DNA of 64,000 nucleotides from Brucella oryzae (GCA_012103035.1 JAAVLL010000001.1:1152501-1216500), one strand, 5' to 3'. Shown: positions 1 through 12,166, counted from the first letter of the stretch. Notes: generated from the sequence alone by a model not told the origin. Numbers and translations are program-made.

Positions 1-2
1 GT

Positions 3-524
3 GAGGAGCGCGACAGCGAATTCGTCGATAAGCTCGTTCACATCAACCGTGTTGCCAAGGTCGTCAAAGGCGGCCGTCGCTTCGGTTTTGCTGCACTCGT
101 CGTTGTTGGCGACCAGAAGGGTCGCGTCGGCTTCGGTCATGGCAAGGCGCGTGAAGTGCCGGAAGCTATCCGTAAGGCTACGGAAGCTGCCAAGCGCGAC
201 ATGATCTTCGTACCGCTGCGTTCGGGCCGTACGCTGCACCACGATGTCGAAGGCCGTCACGGCGCCGGCAAGGTTCTGCTTCGCGCAGCTCCTGCTGGTA
301 AGGGTATCATCGCCGGTGGTCCGATGCGTGCAGTGTTCGAAACGCTCGGCGTTCAGGACGTTGTGGCCAAGTCGCTCGGTTCGTCGAACCCTTACAACAT
401 GGTTCGTGCGACGTTCGATGCTCTGAAGCATCAGATGCATCCGAAGGACATCGCTGCACAGCGCGGCATCAAGTACTCGACCCTTCAGGCTCGCCGCCAT
501 GATGTGGTCGGTTCGGAAGAATAG
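3..524 (+). CDS. rpsE: 30S ribosomal protein S5 (5' end outside window)
   Basis: The last 173 residues of S5 are present and the start lies upstream of the window. S5 sits in the 30S body near the decoding site and contributes to translational accuracy. The S5 core is easy to follow: [18 protein letters not shown] near the visible start, then [14 protein letters not shown] and [10 protein letters not shown] near the C-terminus. It is followed directly by rpmD and rplO in the standard spc operon order. The frame is clean over the visible part. Confidence 0.96.
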
Positions 525-591
525 CCGATAGTTTGTGTTCGTCCGGGGCCGATCAGGCCGCCGGATACGCCATAGACAAGGGATTTGAGTG

Positions 592-789
592 ATGGCTGAG
601 AAGAAGGGCAAGACGGTTACGGTCGAGCAGATCGGAAGCCCAATCCGTCGTCCAGCCGAACAGCGCGCAACGCTGATCGGTCTGGGTCTTAACAAAATGC
701 ACCGCCGCAGCACGCTGGAAGACACTCCGGCAGTTCGTGGCATGATCGCCAAGCTTCCACACCTCGTTCGCGTTGTGGACGAGGCGTGA
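592..789 (+). CDS. rpmD: 50S ribosomal protein L30
   Basis: A 65-residue protein of the usual bacterial L30 length. It carries the typical [11 protein letters not shown] start and the [14 protein letters not shown] core, and ends [16 protein letters not shown]30 is a peripheral large-subunit protein. I chose the ATG at 592 over the GTG one codon upstream because the family starts with MA. It lies between rpsE and rplO in the spc operon. The frame is intact. Confidence 0.95.
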
Positions 790-808
790 TAGCGCAGGAG
801 ACAGAGAT

Positions 809-1279
809 ATGAAACTCAACGATCTGCGTGACAAGCCAGGTTCGGTCAAGGCACGCAAGCGTGTTGGCCGCGGTATCGGTTCGGGCACCGGCAAGACCGG
901 TGGTCGCGGCGTCAAGGGTCAAAAGTCCCGTTCGGGCGTCTCGATCAATGGCTTCGAAGGCGGCCAGATGCCAATCTACCGCCGTTTGCCGAAGCGCGGC
1001 TTTACCAACATCTTCGCAAAGAGCTTCAACGTTGTGTCGCTCGGCCGTATTCAGGCCGCTATCGATGCAGGCAAGCTTGACGCCAAGGCTGTTGTGAACC
1101 TCGATTCGCTGAAGGCTGCTGGCGTGATTCGCCGCGCCAAAGACGGTGTTCGCATCCTTTCGGACGGCGAGCTGAAGGCAAAGGTTGCTTTCGAGGTGGC
1201 CGGTGCTTCCAAGGCCGCGGTCGAAAAGATCGAAAAGGCCGGCGGTAGCATCAAGCTTCCTGAAGCCGCTGCCGAATAA
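809..1279 (+). CDS. rplO: 50S ribosomal protein L15
   Basis: A 156-residue L15, a large-subunit protein needed late in 50S assembly. The N-terminus [12 protein letters not shown] and the glycine-rich segment with [17 protein letters not shown] and VKGQKSRSG are diagnostic. The start at 809 has a purine-rich GGAG about 10 bases upstream. An in-frame ATG at 773 exists but overlaps rpmD and does not match the family. It is intact and closes the ribosomal part of the spc operon before secY. Confidence 0.96.
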   Translation: MKLNDLRDKPGSVKARKRVGRGIGSGTGKTGGRGVKGQKSRSGVSINGFEGGQMPIYRRLPKRGFTNIFAKSFNVVSLGRIQAAIDAGKLDAKAVVNLDSLKAAGVIRRAKDGVRILSDGELKAKVAFEVAGASKAAVEKIEKAGGSIKLPEAAAE

Positions 1280-1297
1280 GGCTTCGATACAAAATAA

Positions 1298-1323
1298 AAG
1301 CGGCGGCCTTAGTGCCGCCGCTT
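1298..1323 (+). other. Hairpin between rplO and secY
   Basis: Perfect 10-bp stem AAGCGGCGGC / GCCGCCGCTT with a 6-base loop in the rplO-secY gap. No run of T follows, so it is more likely an RNA-stability or attenuation element than a full intrinsic terminator. Confidence 0.5.
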
Positions 1324-1435
1324 GCACATTATGCCAATGCGCATATCTGGGTAGGGTCTTTTAGTCTCGAGGCGCGACCGCTATAGATTGCGCAAAAGGG
1401 GCGGAGGACCGGAGACTTTTCACCGGAGAAATTTA

Positions 1436-3356
<1,921 letters not shown>

Positions 3357-3390
3357 AAATTGAAGGGGCTTGAAGAAGCTTCGATCCAAT

Positions 3391-3430
3391 ACGGGCAGGG
3401 AAAGCGTGAAGCATTTTCTGCCCGTTTATT
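3391..3430 (+). terminator. Probable terminator after adk
   Basis: ACGGGCAG pairs with CTGCCCGT around a loop of about 19 bases, followed by TTATT. It separates the spc-type operon (ending with adk) from the rpsM operon. The T run is short, so strength is uncertain. Confidence 0.5.
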
Positions 3431-3451
3431 GCTTCCAGAAGTTGATTGATT

Positions 3452-3485
3452 CGTCCGTAGGCCGGGTTTCATGGCTTTACGGACG
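3452..3485 (+). other. Hairpin in the rpsM leader region
   Basis: CGTCCGTA pairs with TACGGACG around an 18-base loop in the 295-bp adk-rpsM gap, followed by TTTAAG. It could be a second terminator or part of a leader structure of the alpha operon. A TTGACT-like hexamer just after it (about 3494) could belong to an rpsM promoter. Confidence 0.4.
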
Positions 3486-3651
3486 TTTAAGAGTTGACTT
3501 TTCGGGCGATTCCGTCAAAGACTGCGCCACTTCAACTGGTTTTGAATGGCGGGTAGCGGCGGAAATCGAAAGAGGCCGGTACCGGTCGTTTAATGCTGTC
3601 TGGTTGATCGCATCTGCCAGATGGAATTTTTATAACTCAAGGAGAACAGAC

Positions 3652-4019
3652 GTGGCACGTATCGCTGGCGTCAACATCCCGACGAACAAGCGCGTTGTTA
3701 TTGCGCTTCAGTACATCCACGGATCGGACCGAAATTTGCTCGGGAAATCGTAACGAAGGTCGGCATCGCTGACGATCGTCGCGTTAACCAGCTGTCGGAT
3801 GCTGAAGTCCTTCAGATCCGCGAAGCAATCGATGCTGACTACCAGGTCGAAGGTGACCTGCGTCGTGAAGTTTCGATGAATATCAAGCGCCTGATGGACC
3901 TGGGCTGCTACCGCGGTCTGCGTCATCGTCGTTCGCTGCCGGTTCGCGGCCAGCGCACGCACACCAACGCACGCACCCGTAAGGGTCCGGCGAAGGCAAT
4001 CGCAGGCAAGAAGAAGTAA
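3652..4019 (+). CDS. rpsM: 30S ribosomal protein S13 (one frameshift)
   Basis: S13 lies in the 30S head and contacts the P-site tRNA and the subunit bridge. The start is GTG at 3652 behind a good AAGGAG (3639-3644): [14 protein letters not shown]. One base is missing near 3723, where the expected [12 protein letters not shown] resumes in the next frame. The C-terminal part is intact ([20 protein letters not shown]), giving 122 residues after repair. It is the first gene of the alpha-type operon, before rpsK. Confidence 0.94.
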
Positions 4020-4022
4020 TTT

Positions 4023-4044
4023 CGACGGGACATATGTTCCGTCG
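4023..4044 (+). other. Hairpin between rpsM and rpsK
   Basis: Near-perfect inverted repeat CGACGG..CCGTCG directly after the rpsM stop, with a second small CCGG hairpin about 10 bases on. There is no T tail. It is probably an intercistronic RNA structure. Confidence 0.35.
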
Positions 4045-4145
4045 GGCCTTCCGGTGCGCCGGTTGGGTTTGATGCTGGTCCTTGTCTGAGGACCGGTGTA
4101 GCCGCTGGAATTACGGCGGTGTAGAGATCGATTGAAAGGACTGTC

Positions 4146-4534
4146 ATGGCCAAGGAAGCCACGCGCGTTCGCCGTCGCGAGCGTAAAACATCTCGTCGGG
4201 CGTTGCCCACGTAAATTCGACGTTCAACAACACCATGATCACCATCACTGATGCTCAGGGCAATGCGATTGCCTGGTCGTCTGCCGGTGCCCAGGGTTTC
4301 AAGGGTTCGCGTAAGTCGACCCCGTTTGCCGCTCAGATCGCTGCCGAAGATTGCGCCAAGAAGGCTCAGGAACACGGCATGCGCTCCCTCGAAGTCGAGG
4401 TTTGCGGACCGGGCTCTGGCCGTGAATCCGCGCTGCGCGCCCTTCAGGCTGCCGGCTTTGTGATCACGTCGATCCGCGATGTTACGCCGATCCCGCACAA
4501 CGGTTGCCGTCCGCGCAAGAAGCGCCGGGTCTAA
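4146..4534 (+). CDS. rpsK: 30S ribosomal protein S11 (one frameshift)
   Basis: S11 forms the 30S platform near the mRNA exit and binds S7 and S18. The N-terminus [14 protein letters not shown] is at 4146. The frame breaks at about 4185 in an A run (AAAAC for an expected AAAAAC). [20 protein letters not shown] follows in the next frame, then the conserved [14 protein letters not shown] and the C-terminal [18 protein letters not shown]. Length is 129 residues after repair, as usual. Confidence 0.94.
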
Positions 4535-4648
4535 TCCTCGTTCACATGCCGTACGAGCCTCGGGCTTTTAAGTTCGGGGCTCCTCTGCGGTTTCTACACT
4601 TGATCGCTACGATAGGATGGTAGCGACGATTGATAGAGGGATACTTAC

Positions 4649-5662
4649 ATGATCCAGAAGAACTGGCAGGAACTCATCAAGCCGAACAAGGTGGAATTCA
4701 TCACCAACGGCTCCCGCACGCATGCAACCGTCGTTGCTGAACCGCTGGAACGCGGCTTTGGTCTGACGCTCGGCAATGCTCTGCGTCGCGTGCTTCTGTC
4801 GTCGCTTCGCGGCGCTGCCGTGACCGCCATTCAGATTGATGGCGTTCTGCATGAATTCTCTTCGATCCCGGGCGTCCGCGAAGACGTTACGGATATCGTT
4901 CTGAACGTCAAGGAAATCGCCATCCGTATGGAAGGCGAGGGCCCGAAGCGCATGGTTGTCCGCAAGGAAGGCCCAGGCGTCGTTACGGCTGGCGACATTC
5001 AGACTGTCGGCGATGTCGAGATCCTCAACCCGGATCACGTCATCTGCACGCTGGACGAAGGCGCTGAAATCCGCATGGAATTCACCGTCAACACCGGCAA
5101 GGGCTATGTGCCTGCCGACCGCAACCGTGCTGAAGACGCTCCTATCGGGCTTATCCCGGTTGATAGCCTCTATTCTCCGGTTCGCAAGGTGTCGTACAAG
5201 ATTGAGAACACCCGTGAAGGTCAGGTTCTCGATTATGACAAGCTGACGCTGAACATCGAGACAAACGGCTCGGTCAGTGGTGAAGACGCAGTGGCCTATG
5301 CTGCTCGTATTCTCCAGGATCAGCTGGCGATCTTCGTCAACTTCGAAGAGCCCCAGAAGGAAGCTCCGCAGGAACAGGTTGCGGAACTGGCTTTCAACCC
5401 GGCTCTGCTCAAGAAGGTGGACGAACTCGAGCTGTCCGTTCGTTCGGCAAACTGCCTGAAGAACGACAACATCGTCTATATCGGCGATCTGATCCAGAAG
5501 ACGGAAGCCGAAATGTTGCGGACTCCGAATTTCGGCCGCAAGTCGCTCAACGAGATCAAGGAAGTTCTGGCATCGATGGGTCTCCATCTCGGTATGGAAA
5601 TTCCGTCCTGGCCGCCGGAAAATATCGAAGATCTCGCAAAGCGCTACGAAGACCAATACTGA
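4649..5662 (+). CDS. rpoA: DNA-directed RNA polymerase subunit alpha
   Basis: A 337-residue intact alpha subunit. The N-terminal domain (about 1-235) dimerises and assembles beta and beta'. It contains [20 protein letters not shown] and the GYVPADRN loop. The C-terminal domain (about 255-330) binds UP elements and activators and contains [10 protein letters not shown] and [21 protein letters not shown] precedes the ATG. It is cotranscribed with rpsM-rpsK and followed by rplQ, the usual order. Confidence 0.97.
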   Translation: MIQKNWQELIKPNKVEFITNGSRTHATVVAEPLERGFGLTLGNALRRVLLSSLRGAAVTAIQIDGVLHEFSSIPGVREDVTDIVLNVKEIAIRMEGEGPKRMVVRKEGPGVVTAGDIQTVGDVEILNPDHVICTLDEGAEIRMEFTVNTGKGYVPADRNRAEDAPIGLIPVDSLYSPVRKVSYKIENTREGQVLDYDKLTLNIETNGSVSGEDAVAYAARILQDQLAIFVNFEEPQKEAPQEQVAELAFNPALLKKVDELELSVRSANCLKNDNIVYIGDLIQKTEAEMLRTPNFGRKSLNEIKEVLASMGLHLGMEIPSWPPENIEDLAKRYEDQY

Positions 5663-5717
5663 GCATTTCCAGCGAAAGTGCGAAGCGGTTTCGCGTCGGA
5701 TAATGCGTAAAACGAAA
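5661..5717 (+). repeat. Palindromic intergenic repeat, Bru-RS/RIME-like
   Basis: Between rpoA and rplQ. Outer arms GCATTTCC and GGATAATGC pair imperfectly and enclose a perfect inner stem GCGAAA / TTTCGC (5672-5677 with 5689-5694). The GAGCAT start, the GAAGCGGTTT core and the AATGCGTAAAA end resemble the short palindromic repeats scattered through Brucella and rhizobial genomes. Related pieces occur near 22600, 45755 and 55190. The family name is an inference from memory of those repeats. Confidence 0.6.
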
Positions 5718-5763
5718 ATGTGACCGGAAATATTCCGGCTAGAACTAATTAAGGAGAAGGCTC

Positions 5764-6192
5764 ATGCGTCACGGTAACGGATACCGTAAGCTGAACCGCA
5801 CTGCCTCGCACCGCAAGGCGATGTTCGCCAACATGGCTGCTTCGCTTATCGAACACGAGCAGATTGTGACGACGCTTCCAAAAGCTAAGGAAATTCGCCC
5901 GATCGTTGAAAAGCTTGTCACGCTCGGCAAGCGCGGCGATCTGCATGCCCGCCGTCAGGCTATCTCAGCTATTCGCGACGTCAAGCTCGTCGCAAAGCTG
6001 TTCGATACGCTGGCTGCTCGCTATGCAACCCGCAACGGCGGCTACATCCGCATCATGAAAGCCGGCTTCCGCGCTGGCGACAATGCGCCTCTGGCCGTTG
6101 TTGAATTCGTGGAACGCGATGTCGATGCAAAGGGCAAGGCTGACCGCGCCCGCGTAGAAGCCGAACAAGCTGCTGAAGCAGACGCAGCATAA
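5764..6192 (+). CDS. rplQ: 50S ribosomal protein L17
   Basis: A 142-residue intact L17 from the large subunit near the exit tunnel. [20 protein letters not shown] is the classic start and [18 protein letters not shown] is near the end. The last 25 residues form an alanine/glutamate-rich tail common in alphaproteobacteria. A strong AAGGAG precedes the ATG. It is the last gene of the alpha operon and is followed by a terminator. Confidence 0.96.
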   Translation: MRHGNGYRKLNRTASHRKAMFANMAASLIEHEQIVTTLPKAKEIRPIVEKLVTLGKRGDLHARRQAISAIRDVKLVAKLFDTLAARYATRNGGYIRIMKAGFRAGDNAPLAVVEFVERDVDAKGKADRARVEAEQAAEADAA

Positions 6193-6214
6193 TCTGTACT
6201 GTTTCTGACTATTG

Positions 6215-6243
6215 AAAAGGGTCGCCTTGTGCGGCCCTTTTTA
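6215..6243 (+). terminator. Intrinsic terminator after rplQ
   Basis: AAAAGGG and the inner CGC pair with GCG and CCCTTTTT, giving a GC-rich stem ending in a T run. It closes the ribosomal operon. Confidence 0.8.
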
Positions 6244-6409
6244 TTTGCGGATTTGCGGTCTCGATACCTAGTTGACGGAAAATTGCACCGACTTCTGTTC
6301 AAGGTCACAATGTAGCCCTTTATCCTTGGCCTCAGTTGATTACATTTGGACAACGAGTCCCGCCACCTCTGGTGGAAGTGGCGGCGAGCTTGAAAAGCGG
6401 AGTATGTGC

Positions 6410-7821
6410 ATGAAGTGGCGACGTTTGAGTATATTGGGTTTTGTGCTGGCATCCATCGGACTGGCCGTGCCGTCCGCCATGGCGCAGGATGCGACTCAGA
6501 AGCAGATACCGCTCAGCCGCGCCGATATGCAGTTGTCCTTCGCTCCGCTCGTGAAGGAAACCACACCCGCTGTTGTGAATGTCTATGCCGCGCGTCAGGT
6601 GCAAGCGCGTTCTCCATTCGCGGGCGATCCCTTTTCGAGCAGTTCTTCGGGCGACAGTTCGGGAGAGCAAACCGCGTATCCAGCAATCGCTTGGTTCCGG
6701 GGTGATCGTCGACAGTTCGGGCATCGTTGTGACGAACAACCACGTCATCAAGGATGCCGATGAGATCAAGGTGGCGTTGTCGGATGGGCGCGAGTTTGAA
6801 AGCAAGCTGCTACTGCGTGATGAAACCACAGATCTTGCTGTTCTCAAGATCGAAGCCAAGGACAAGTTTCCGGTACTGGGGCTTGGCAATTCCGATGATG
6901 TCGAAGTCGGCGATCTGGTGCTGGCCATTGGTAATCCGTTCGGCGTGGGACAGACTGTGACGAGCGGTATCGTATCGGCGCAATCGCGTACGCAAGTCGG
7001 CATTTCCGATTTCGACTTTTTATCCAGACGGATGCCGCCATCAATCCGGGGAATTCCGGTGGCGCATTGATCGATATGCGCGGGCGGCTGATCGGCATCA
7101 ATACGGCGATCTATTCGCGGTCGGGCGGCTCCGTAGGCATTGGCTTTGCAATTCCCTCCAATATGGTTCGTGCCGTTGTGGAAGCAGCGCAGAATGGCAG
7201 CAAAAGTTTTGAGCGCCCCTATATCGGCGCGACTTTTCAAGGCGTGACCGCCGATCTGGCCGAAGGGCTCGGCATGGAGAAGCCCTACGGGGCTTTGATT
7301 ACCGCTGTAGCAAAAGGTGGCCCGGCGGAAGCGGCAGGGCTGAAAATCGGCGATGTGGTTTTGTCCGTTCAGGGCGTTCGCGTCGATAATCAGGATGTGC
7401 TCGGTTATCGTCTGTCGACAGCCGGCATTGGTAACACCGTGTCGGTTGAAATCATGCGGGGCGGAAAGAACCAGACCATCCCGGTGAAGCTTTCAAAGGC
7501 GCCTGAAGTTAAGGAAACCGCGCCGCAGGTCATCGAGGGCGATAATCCTTTTGCGGGTGCCTCCGTGCTTGAACTCACGCCTTCGACGGCTGCAAAACTG
7601 CGTCTCAAACGCGATAGCCAGGGGTGGCCGTTGTCGATGTCTATTCCGGTTCGCCAGCAGCAAGGCTCGGATTGCGTCCCGGTGATATTGTTCGCAGCAT
7701 CAATGGAAACCCTATCCGCACCGTGGGAGATATGACTGCGATACTGGATGCGGGGCGCGGTCTTGCCTGGCGGCTTGAGGTGGAGCGCAACGGAACGCTT
7801 TTGCGCCAGTTCGTGCGTTAA
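6410..7821 (+). CDS. Periplasmic DO-like serine protease, DegP/DegQ/MucD family (four frameshifts)
   Basis: An HtrA-type protease that degrades or refolds damaged envelope proteins. The start at 6410 has GGAG 7 bases upstream and gives a signal peptide (MKWRR, hydrophobic core, cleavage after PSAMA). The ATG at 6404 is too close to the ribosome binding site. In the repaired protein the catalytic triad is H112 (TNNHV), D142 (TTDLAVL) and S217 (NPGNSGG). Two PDZ domains follow, with [14 protein letters not shown] and [15 protein letters not shown]. Single bases are missing near 6635 (T run), 6691 (G run), 7018 (T run) and 7622 (G run). Each lies in a homopolymer and the family sequence resumes each time. 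About 471 residues after repair. Confidence 0.88.
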
Positions 7822-7910
7822 AAGGTACCGGCATAGCGCCAAAAGTTGCATGCCGCTTCGGGTCGCATTATGCCTGAAGCGGCATTTAATTTATCGATCG
7901 AGCGAATGAA

Positions 7911-9216
7911 ATGAGCGACCTTTTCAGCAGCGGCTGATCCCAATGCGGACCGCAACCGGCCGCTTGCTGACCGCCTGCGCCCGAAACATTTGTCGGAAGT
8001 AACCGGTCAGGAACATCTGACCGGGCCTGAAGGCGTTCTGACACGGATGATCGCGTCCGGCTCGCTCGGCTCCATGATCTTCTGGGGCCTCCAGGCACAG
8101 GCAAGACGACTGTTGCCCGCCTGCTGGCGGGCGAGACCGATCTGGCTTTTGAGCAGATTTCGGCGATTTTCTCCGGCGTTGCCGATCTCAAGAAGGTCTT
8201 TGAATCGGCCGCGCGCGACGCATGTCGGGACGCCAGACACTGCTTTTCGTAGACGAAATTCATCGCTTCAATCGTGCACAGCAGGATTCGTTTCTGCCGG
8301 TCATGGAAGATGGCACCGTTATCCTGATCGGCGCCACGACGGAAAACCCGTCTTTCGAGCTCAATGCCGCTCTTTGTCCCGGGCGAGAGTGCTGACTTTC
8401 CATCCTCATGACGGCGAGTATTGCAACGCTTCTGACCCGTGCCGAAGAGCAGGAAGAACGTTCCCTGCCACTGGACGAGGAAGCGCGGGCAAGCCTCATT
8501 CGCATGGCTGATGGCGATGGGCGCGCTGCACTGACACTTGCCGAGGAAGTCTGGCGTGCGGCCCGTCCTGACGAAGTGTTTACTGCGGAAAAGTTGCAGG
8601 ATGTCGTGCAGCGCCGGGCTCCAGTATATGACAAGGGCCAGGACGGGCATTACAATCTGATTTCGGCGCTGCACAAATCCGTGCGGGGTCGGACCCCGAC
8701 GCGGCGCTCTATTATCTTTCCCGTATGTTCGATGCGGGCGAAGATCCGCTATATCTCGGGCGGCGGCTTGTACGCATGGCGGTTGAAGATATCGGCCTTG
8801 CTGACCCGCAGGCTCTGGTCATCTGCAATGCCGCCAAGGATGCCTATGACTATCTGGGCTCACCGGAAGGGGAACTGGCGCTGGCGCAGGCCTGCGTCTA
8901 TCTCGCGACGGCCCCGAAGTCGAACGCCGTCTATGTGGCCTATAAAGCCTCGATGCGCGCCGCCAGGAAAACGGTTCTCTGCTGCCGCCGAAGCATATTC
9001 TCAATGCACCGACCAAGCTGATGAAGAATGAGGGTATGGAGAGGGCTACGCTTACGACCATGACCAGCCCGACGCCTTTTCGGGGCAGGACTATTTTCCG
9101 GAAAACATGGGCAGGCAGAAATTCTACGATCCGCCGGAGCGGGGCTTTGAGCGGATATTCGCAAGCGCCTGGAATATTGGGCGCGGTTGCGGCAGGAGCG
9201 TCAGGGACGACGCTGA
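7911..9216 (+). CDS. rarA: Replication-associated recombination protein A, RarA/MgsA AAA+ ATPase (many frameshifts)
   Basis: A clamp-loader-like AAA+ ATPase that acts at stalled replication forks. Frame-by-frame reading recovers [20 protein letters not shown], a Walker [11 protein letters not shown], a Walker [12 protein letters not shown], sensor 1 [13 protein letters not shown] and the C-terminal [16 protein letters not shown] and [14 protein letters not shown]. At least nine small deletions are needed (around 7932, 8086, 8207, 8369, 8417, 8686, 8969, 9037 and 9152). This is the most damaged gene in the window. About 437 residues after repair. The start at 7911 lacks a clear ribosome binding site. 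Confidence 0.85.
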
Positions 9217-9286
9217 CGTCCGGAGCGGGTTCACTTTTGATGGAAACGCTCTGTCCCCATAGTTATCCACATTCATCCACAGTTTG

Positions 9287-9320
9287 AGCCGCCTGCATCG
9301 CCTTGGGCGGCTTTTGTTTT
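9287..9320 (+). terminator. Intrinsic terminator after rarA
   Basis: AGCCGCC (9287-9293) pairs with GGCGGCT (9306-9312), followed by TTTGTTTT. Confidence 0.75.
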
Positions 9321-9425
9321 GCGTCTTCACGCGGGTTTGAAGCGGTCGGGAACCGCTGGCCCATCGTTAGAAAGGTCTTTTAATCTTTACGCTTTATCAA
9401 TCTTTGCAAAGAGACGAGGTTTTCC

Positions 9426-10009
9426 ATGATGCGCGTTTTGTTTCTCGTCGCGCTCGTGATCCTAGGAGGCTGCGCGACCGCTCCACGGCAGGTCAACAAT
9501 GTGTGTGCGGTCTTCGATCAACGCGACGGTTGGTTCAATAACTGGCAGACGGCTGCCACGCGGGTTTCGCGGGAATTCGGCGTTCCGGTTCCGGTTCTGA
9601 TGGCTACGATTTATACCGAGTCCGGGTTCCAGCCTTACGCCCGCCCACCACGCACCAAGATCCTCTGGATTATTCCGTGGAAACGGGCTTCCAGTGCCTA
9701 TGGCTATTCGCAGGCGTTGAATGGCACCTGGGACCGCTATAAGCGGGAAACAGGTCGCTGGACCGCATCGCGCACCAATTTTGCGGATGCTATTCATTTC
9801 GTTGGCTGGTATCACTATCAAAGCTATCAGAAGAACGGCATCAACCGGGCCGATGCCTACAGCCTTTATCTCGCCTATTATTCGGGCCATGGCGGTTATG
9901 CGCGGGGTGCGTGGCGGGGAACGCTACAGCCCTCAATGGTGCAAAACGTGCACAGTCGATGGCCAATCGTTATGCCGCGCAGTTGCGTAGTTGCGGCGGC
10001 TTAAGTTAA
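9426..10009 (+). CDS. Lytic-transglycosylase-like lipoprotein (one frameshift)
   Basis: The N-terminus is a lipoprotein signal with lipobox LGGC (Cys about 16). An SLT-like fold follows, with a candidate catalytic Glu in ATIYTESGFQPYARPP and the motifs SAYGYSQALNGTW and YLAYYSGHGGYARG. A role in peptidoglycan cleavage at the inner face of the outer membrane is inferred from the family. One A is missing near 9921, so the frame would otherwise end in a scrambled tail. After repair the end reads ALNGAKRAQSMANRYAAQ and LRSCGGLS, stopping at 10007-10009. About 194 residues. Confidence 0.78.
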
Positions 10010-10105
10010 AGCCAATGGCCAGATTCAAACTTACATTTGAAATACCATCCGGCCTTAATCGCTACTATCGTGCGAGTGGAATCGCTAATTGAGGATAACC
10101 ATTTC

Positions 10106-10771
10106 ATGCTGAAGAAGACCGGTATTGCCCTTTTCGCCGCCACGTTTCTGGCAGGCTGCACCACCGATCCCTATACTGGGGAACAGAAGATGTCGAACAC
10201 CGCAGGCGGCGCTGCGATTGGTGCGGCTGTCGGTGCTTTGGGTGGTTTGATGGTCGGTGGTTCCAGCCGTGCGCAGCGCAATGCCGTGCTGATCGGTGCC
10301 GGTATCGGCGCGCTCGGCGGAGGCGCAATCGGCAATTACATGGATCGCCAGGAGAATGAACTGCGCGCCCAGTTGCAGGGCACCGGCGTGTCCGTGACCC
10401 GTAATGGCGACCAGATCATTCTGAACATGCCTTCGAGCATTACTTTCGATACCGATCAGGATCAGGTGAAGAGCCAGTTCTATCCGACGCTGAATTCGGT
10501 TGCGATTGTGCTGCGCAAGTTCAACCAGACCCTCGTGGATGTTTACGGCCATACCGATTCGACCGGCAGCGCCAGCTACAATCAGGGCCTCTCCCAGCGT
10601 CGTGCTGCTTCTGTTGCAAGCTATCTTGGTTCGCAGGGCATCGATCCGCGCCGCTTTGCCGTCATCGGCTATGGGGCAAGCCAGCCGGTTGCGACCAACG
10701 CAACACCGGAAGGACGTGCGCAGAACCGTCGTGTGGAAATTCAAATCTCGCCGCTTCGCGCCGCCAGCTGA
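10106..10771 (+). CDS. OmpA-family lipoprotein with glycine zipper
   Basis: A 221-residue intact protein similar to the YiaD/Omp16-like group. Lipobox LAGC is at residues 14-17. A glycine-zipper segment (AAIGAAVGALGGLMVGG and the second GAGIGALGGGAIGNYM) spans about 34-84. The C-terminal OmpA peptidoglycan-binding domain (about 105-215) contains SSITFDTDQDQVK, DVYGHTDSTGS, NQGLSQRRAASVASYL and NRRVEIQI. It probably anchors the outer membrane to the cell wall. It starts at 10106 behind GAGGAT and is followed by a terminator. Confidence 0.88.
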   Translation: MLKKTGIALFAATFLAGCTTDPYTGEQKMSNTAGGAAIGAAVGALGGLMVGGSSRAQRNAVLIGAGIGALGGGAIGNYMDRQENELRAQLQGTGVSVTRNGDQIILNMPSSITFDTDQDQVKSQFYPTLNSVAIVLRKFNQTLVDVYGHTDSTGSASYNQGLSQRRAASVASYLGSQGIDPRRFAVIGYGASQPVATNATPEGRAQNRRVEIQISPLRAAS

Positions 10772-10796
10772 TTCCTTCGCGGGTTGAGAAGCCTTC

Positions 10797-10830
10797 AACG
10801 CAGTCTTTCGAAAGAAAGGCTGCGTTTTGT
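10797..10830 (+). terminator. Intrinsic terminator after the OmpA-type gene
   Basis: AACGCAG-t-CTTTC pairs with GAAAG-g-CTGCGTT around a four-base loop, followed by TTGTTTG. Confidence 0.8.
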
Positions 10831-10920
10831 TTGCTTTCGCGAATCGTCAGACTCCGCGATTTGGTTTGAATTAAGTTAATTGGTGGACAGTTCTATTACT
10901 TTCGTATTCACTGATATTAG

Positions 10921-10935
10921 GAACAATTATAGAAC
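10921..10935 (+). promoter_or_regulatory. SOS box (LexA operator) upstream of recA
   Basis: GAAC at 10921-10924 and GAAC at 10932-10935 with exactly seven bases between. This matches the alphaproteobacterial LexA operator GAAC-N7-GAAC. It lies 123 bp before the recA start in an AT-rich promoter region. It indicates LexA control of recA. Confidence 0.85.
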
Positions 10936-11057
10936 AAAAATACAGAACTCTTTTAATCAATAAGTTAGACCCATTGCCAAATGAGAACAAAACAGATACA
11001 AATAGATCGTGGCAACGAGCCTGCCGGGCTTCTAGCGAGACAAGAGGATGGTGTAAG

Positions 11058-12141
11058 ATGTCTCAGAATTCATTGCGACTTGTTGAGGAAAATTCAGTGG
11101 ACAAGACTAAGGCTCTTGATGCGGCATTGTCGCAGATCGAAAGGGCGTTCGGTAAAGGCTCGATCATGCGCCTTGGCCAGAACGATCAGGTTGTCGAGAT
11201 CGAGACGGTATCGACCGGATCGCTTTCGCTGGACATCGCGCTCGGCGTTGGCGGTTTGCCTAAAGGACGTATTGTCGAGATATACGGACCGGAAAGTTCG
11301 GGTAAGACGACACTCGCGTTGCATACAATCGCGGAAGCACAGAAGAGGGTGGTATCTGTGCATTCGTCGACGCGGAACATGCACTTGATCCGGTCTATGC
11401 GCGCAAGCTAGGTGTTGATCTTGAAAACCTGTTGATTTCGCAGCCCGATACGGGTGAGCAGGCACTCGAAATTACCGATACGCTTGTGCGCTCGGGCGCT
11501 ATCGACGTTCTCGTGGTCGATTCTGTCGCGGCTCTGACGCCACGTGCCGAGATCGAAGGCGAAATGGGTGACTCCTGCCTGGTCTTCAGGCGCGTCTCAT
11601 GAGCCAGGCGCTACGTAAGCTTACTGCATCGATCTCCCGTTCGAATTGCATGGTGATCTTCATCAACCAGATTCGTATGAAGATCGGCGTCATGTTCGGT
11701 TCGCCGGAAACGACGACTGGCGGTAACGCTCTCAAGTTCTATGCTTCGGTTCGTCTGGATATTCGCCGTATCGGTTCAATCAAGGAACGCGACGAAGTTG
11801 TTGGCAACCAGACCCGCGTGAAGGTCGTCAAGAACAAGCTTGCACCGCCCTTCAAGCAGGTCGAATTCGACATCATGTACGGGGCTGGCGTTTCCAAGAC
11901 CGGTGAGCTGATTGATCTTGGCGTGAAAGCCGGTGTCGTCGAGAAGTCCGGTGCGTGGTTCTCGTATAATTCCCAGCGACTGGGGCAGGGCCGCGAGAAT
12001 GCCAAGCAGTTTCTCAAGGACAATCCGGAAGTTGCCCGCGAGATCGAGACGACACTTCGTCAGAATGCCGGTCTGATTGCCGAGCAGTTCCTTGAAGATG
12101 GCGGGCCGGAGGACGATGCCGGCGAGGCTGCAGAAATGTAA
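11058..12141 (+). CDS. recA: Recombinase RecA (two frameshifts)
   Basis: DNA strand exchange and LexA co-protease activity. The start at 11058 gives [20 protein letters not shown]. Walker A GPESSGKT is at 77-84. Downstream are [20 protein letters not shown] and loop 2 ([20 protein letters not shown]), and the C-terminus is acidic. The frame breaks near 11343 (AAGAAGGG reduced to AAGAGGG) and near 11578 (CCC reduced to CC). Repaired length is 361 residues. The SOS box upstream and a strong terminator downstream make it a single-gene unit. An inactive recA is implausible, so both breaks look like sequencing errors. Confidence 0.94.
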
Positions 12142-12166
12142 GATCGCCAATATCTGGTGAGTTATC

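Noticed and set aside
4607..5656. 349-residue minus-strand open frame over rpoA
   Set aside because: Mirror of the well-conserved rpoA frame, with no supported start.
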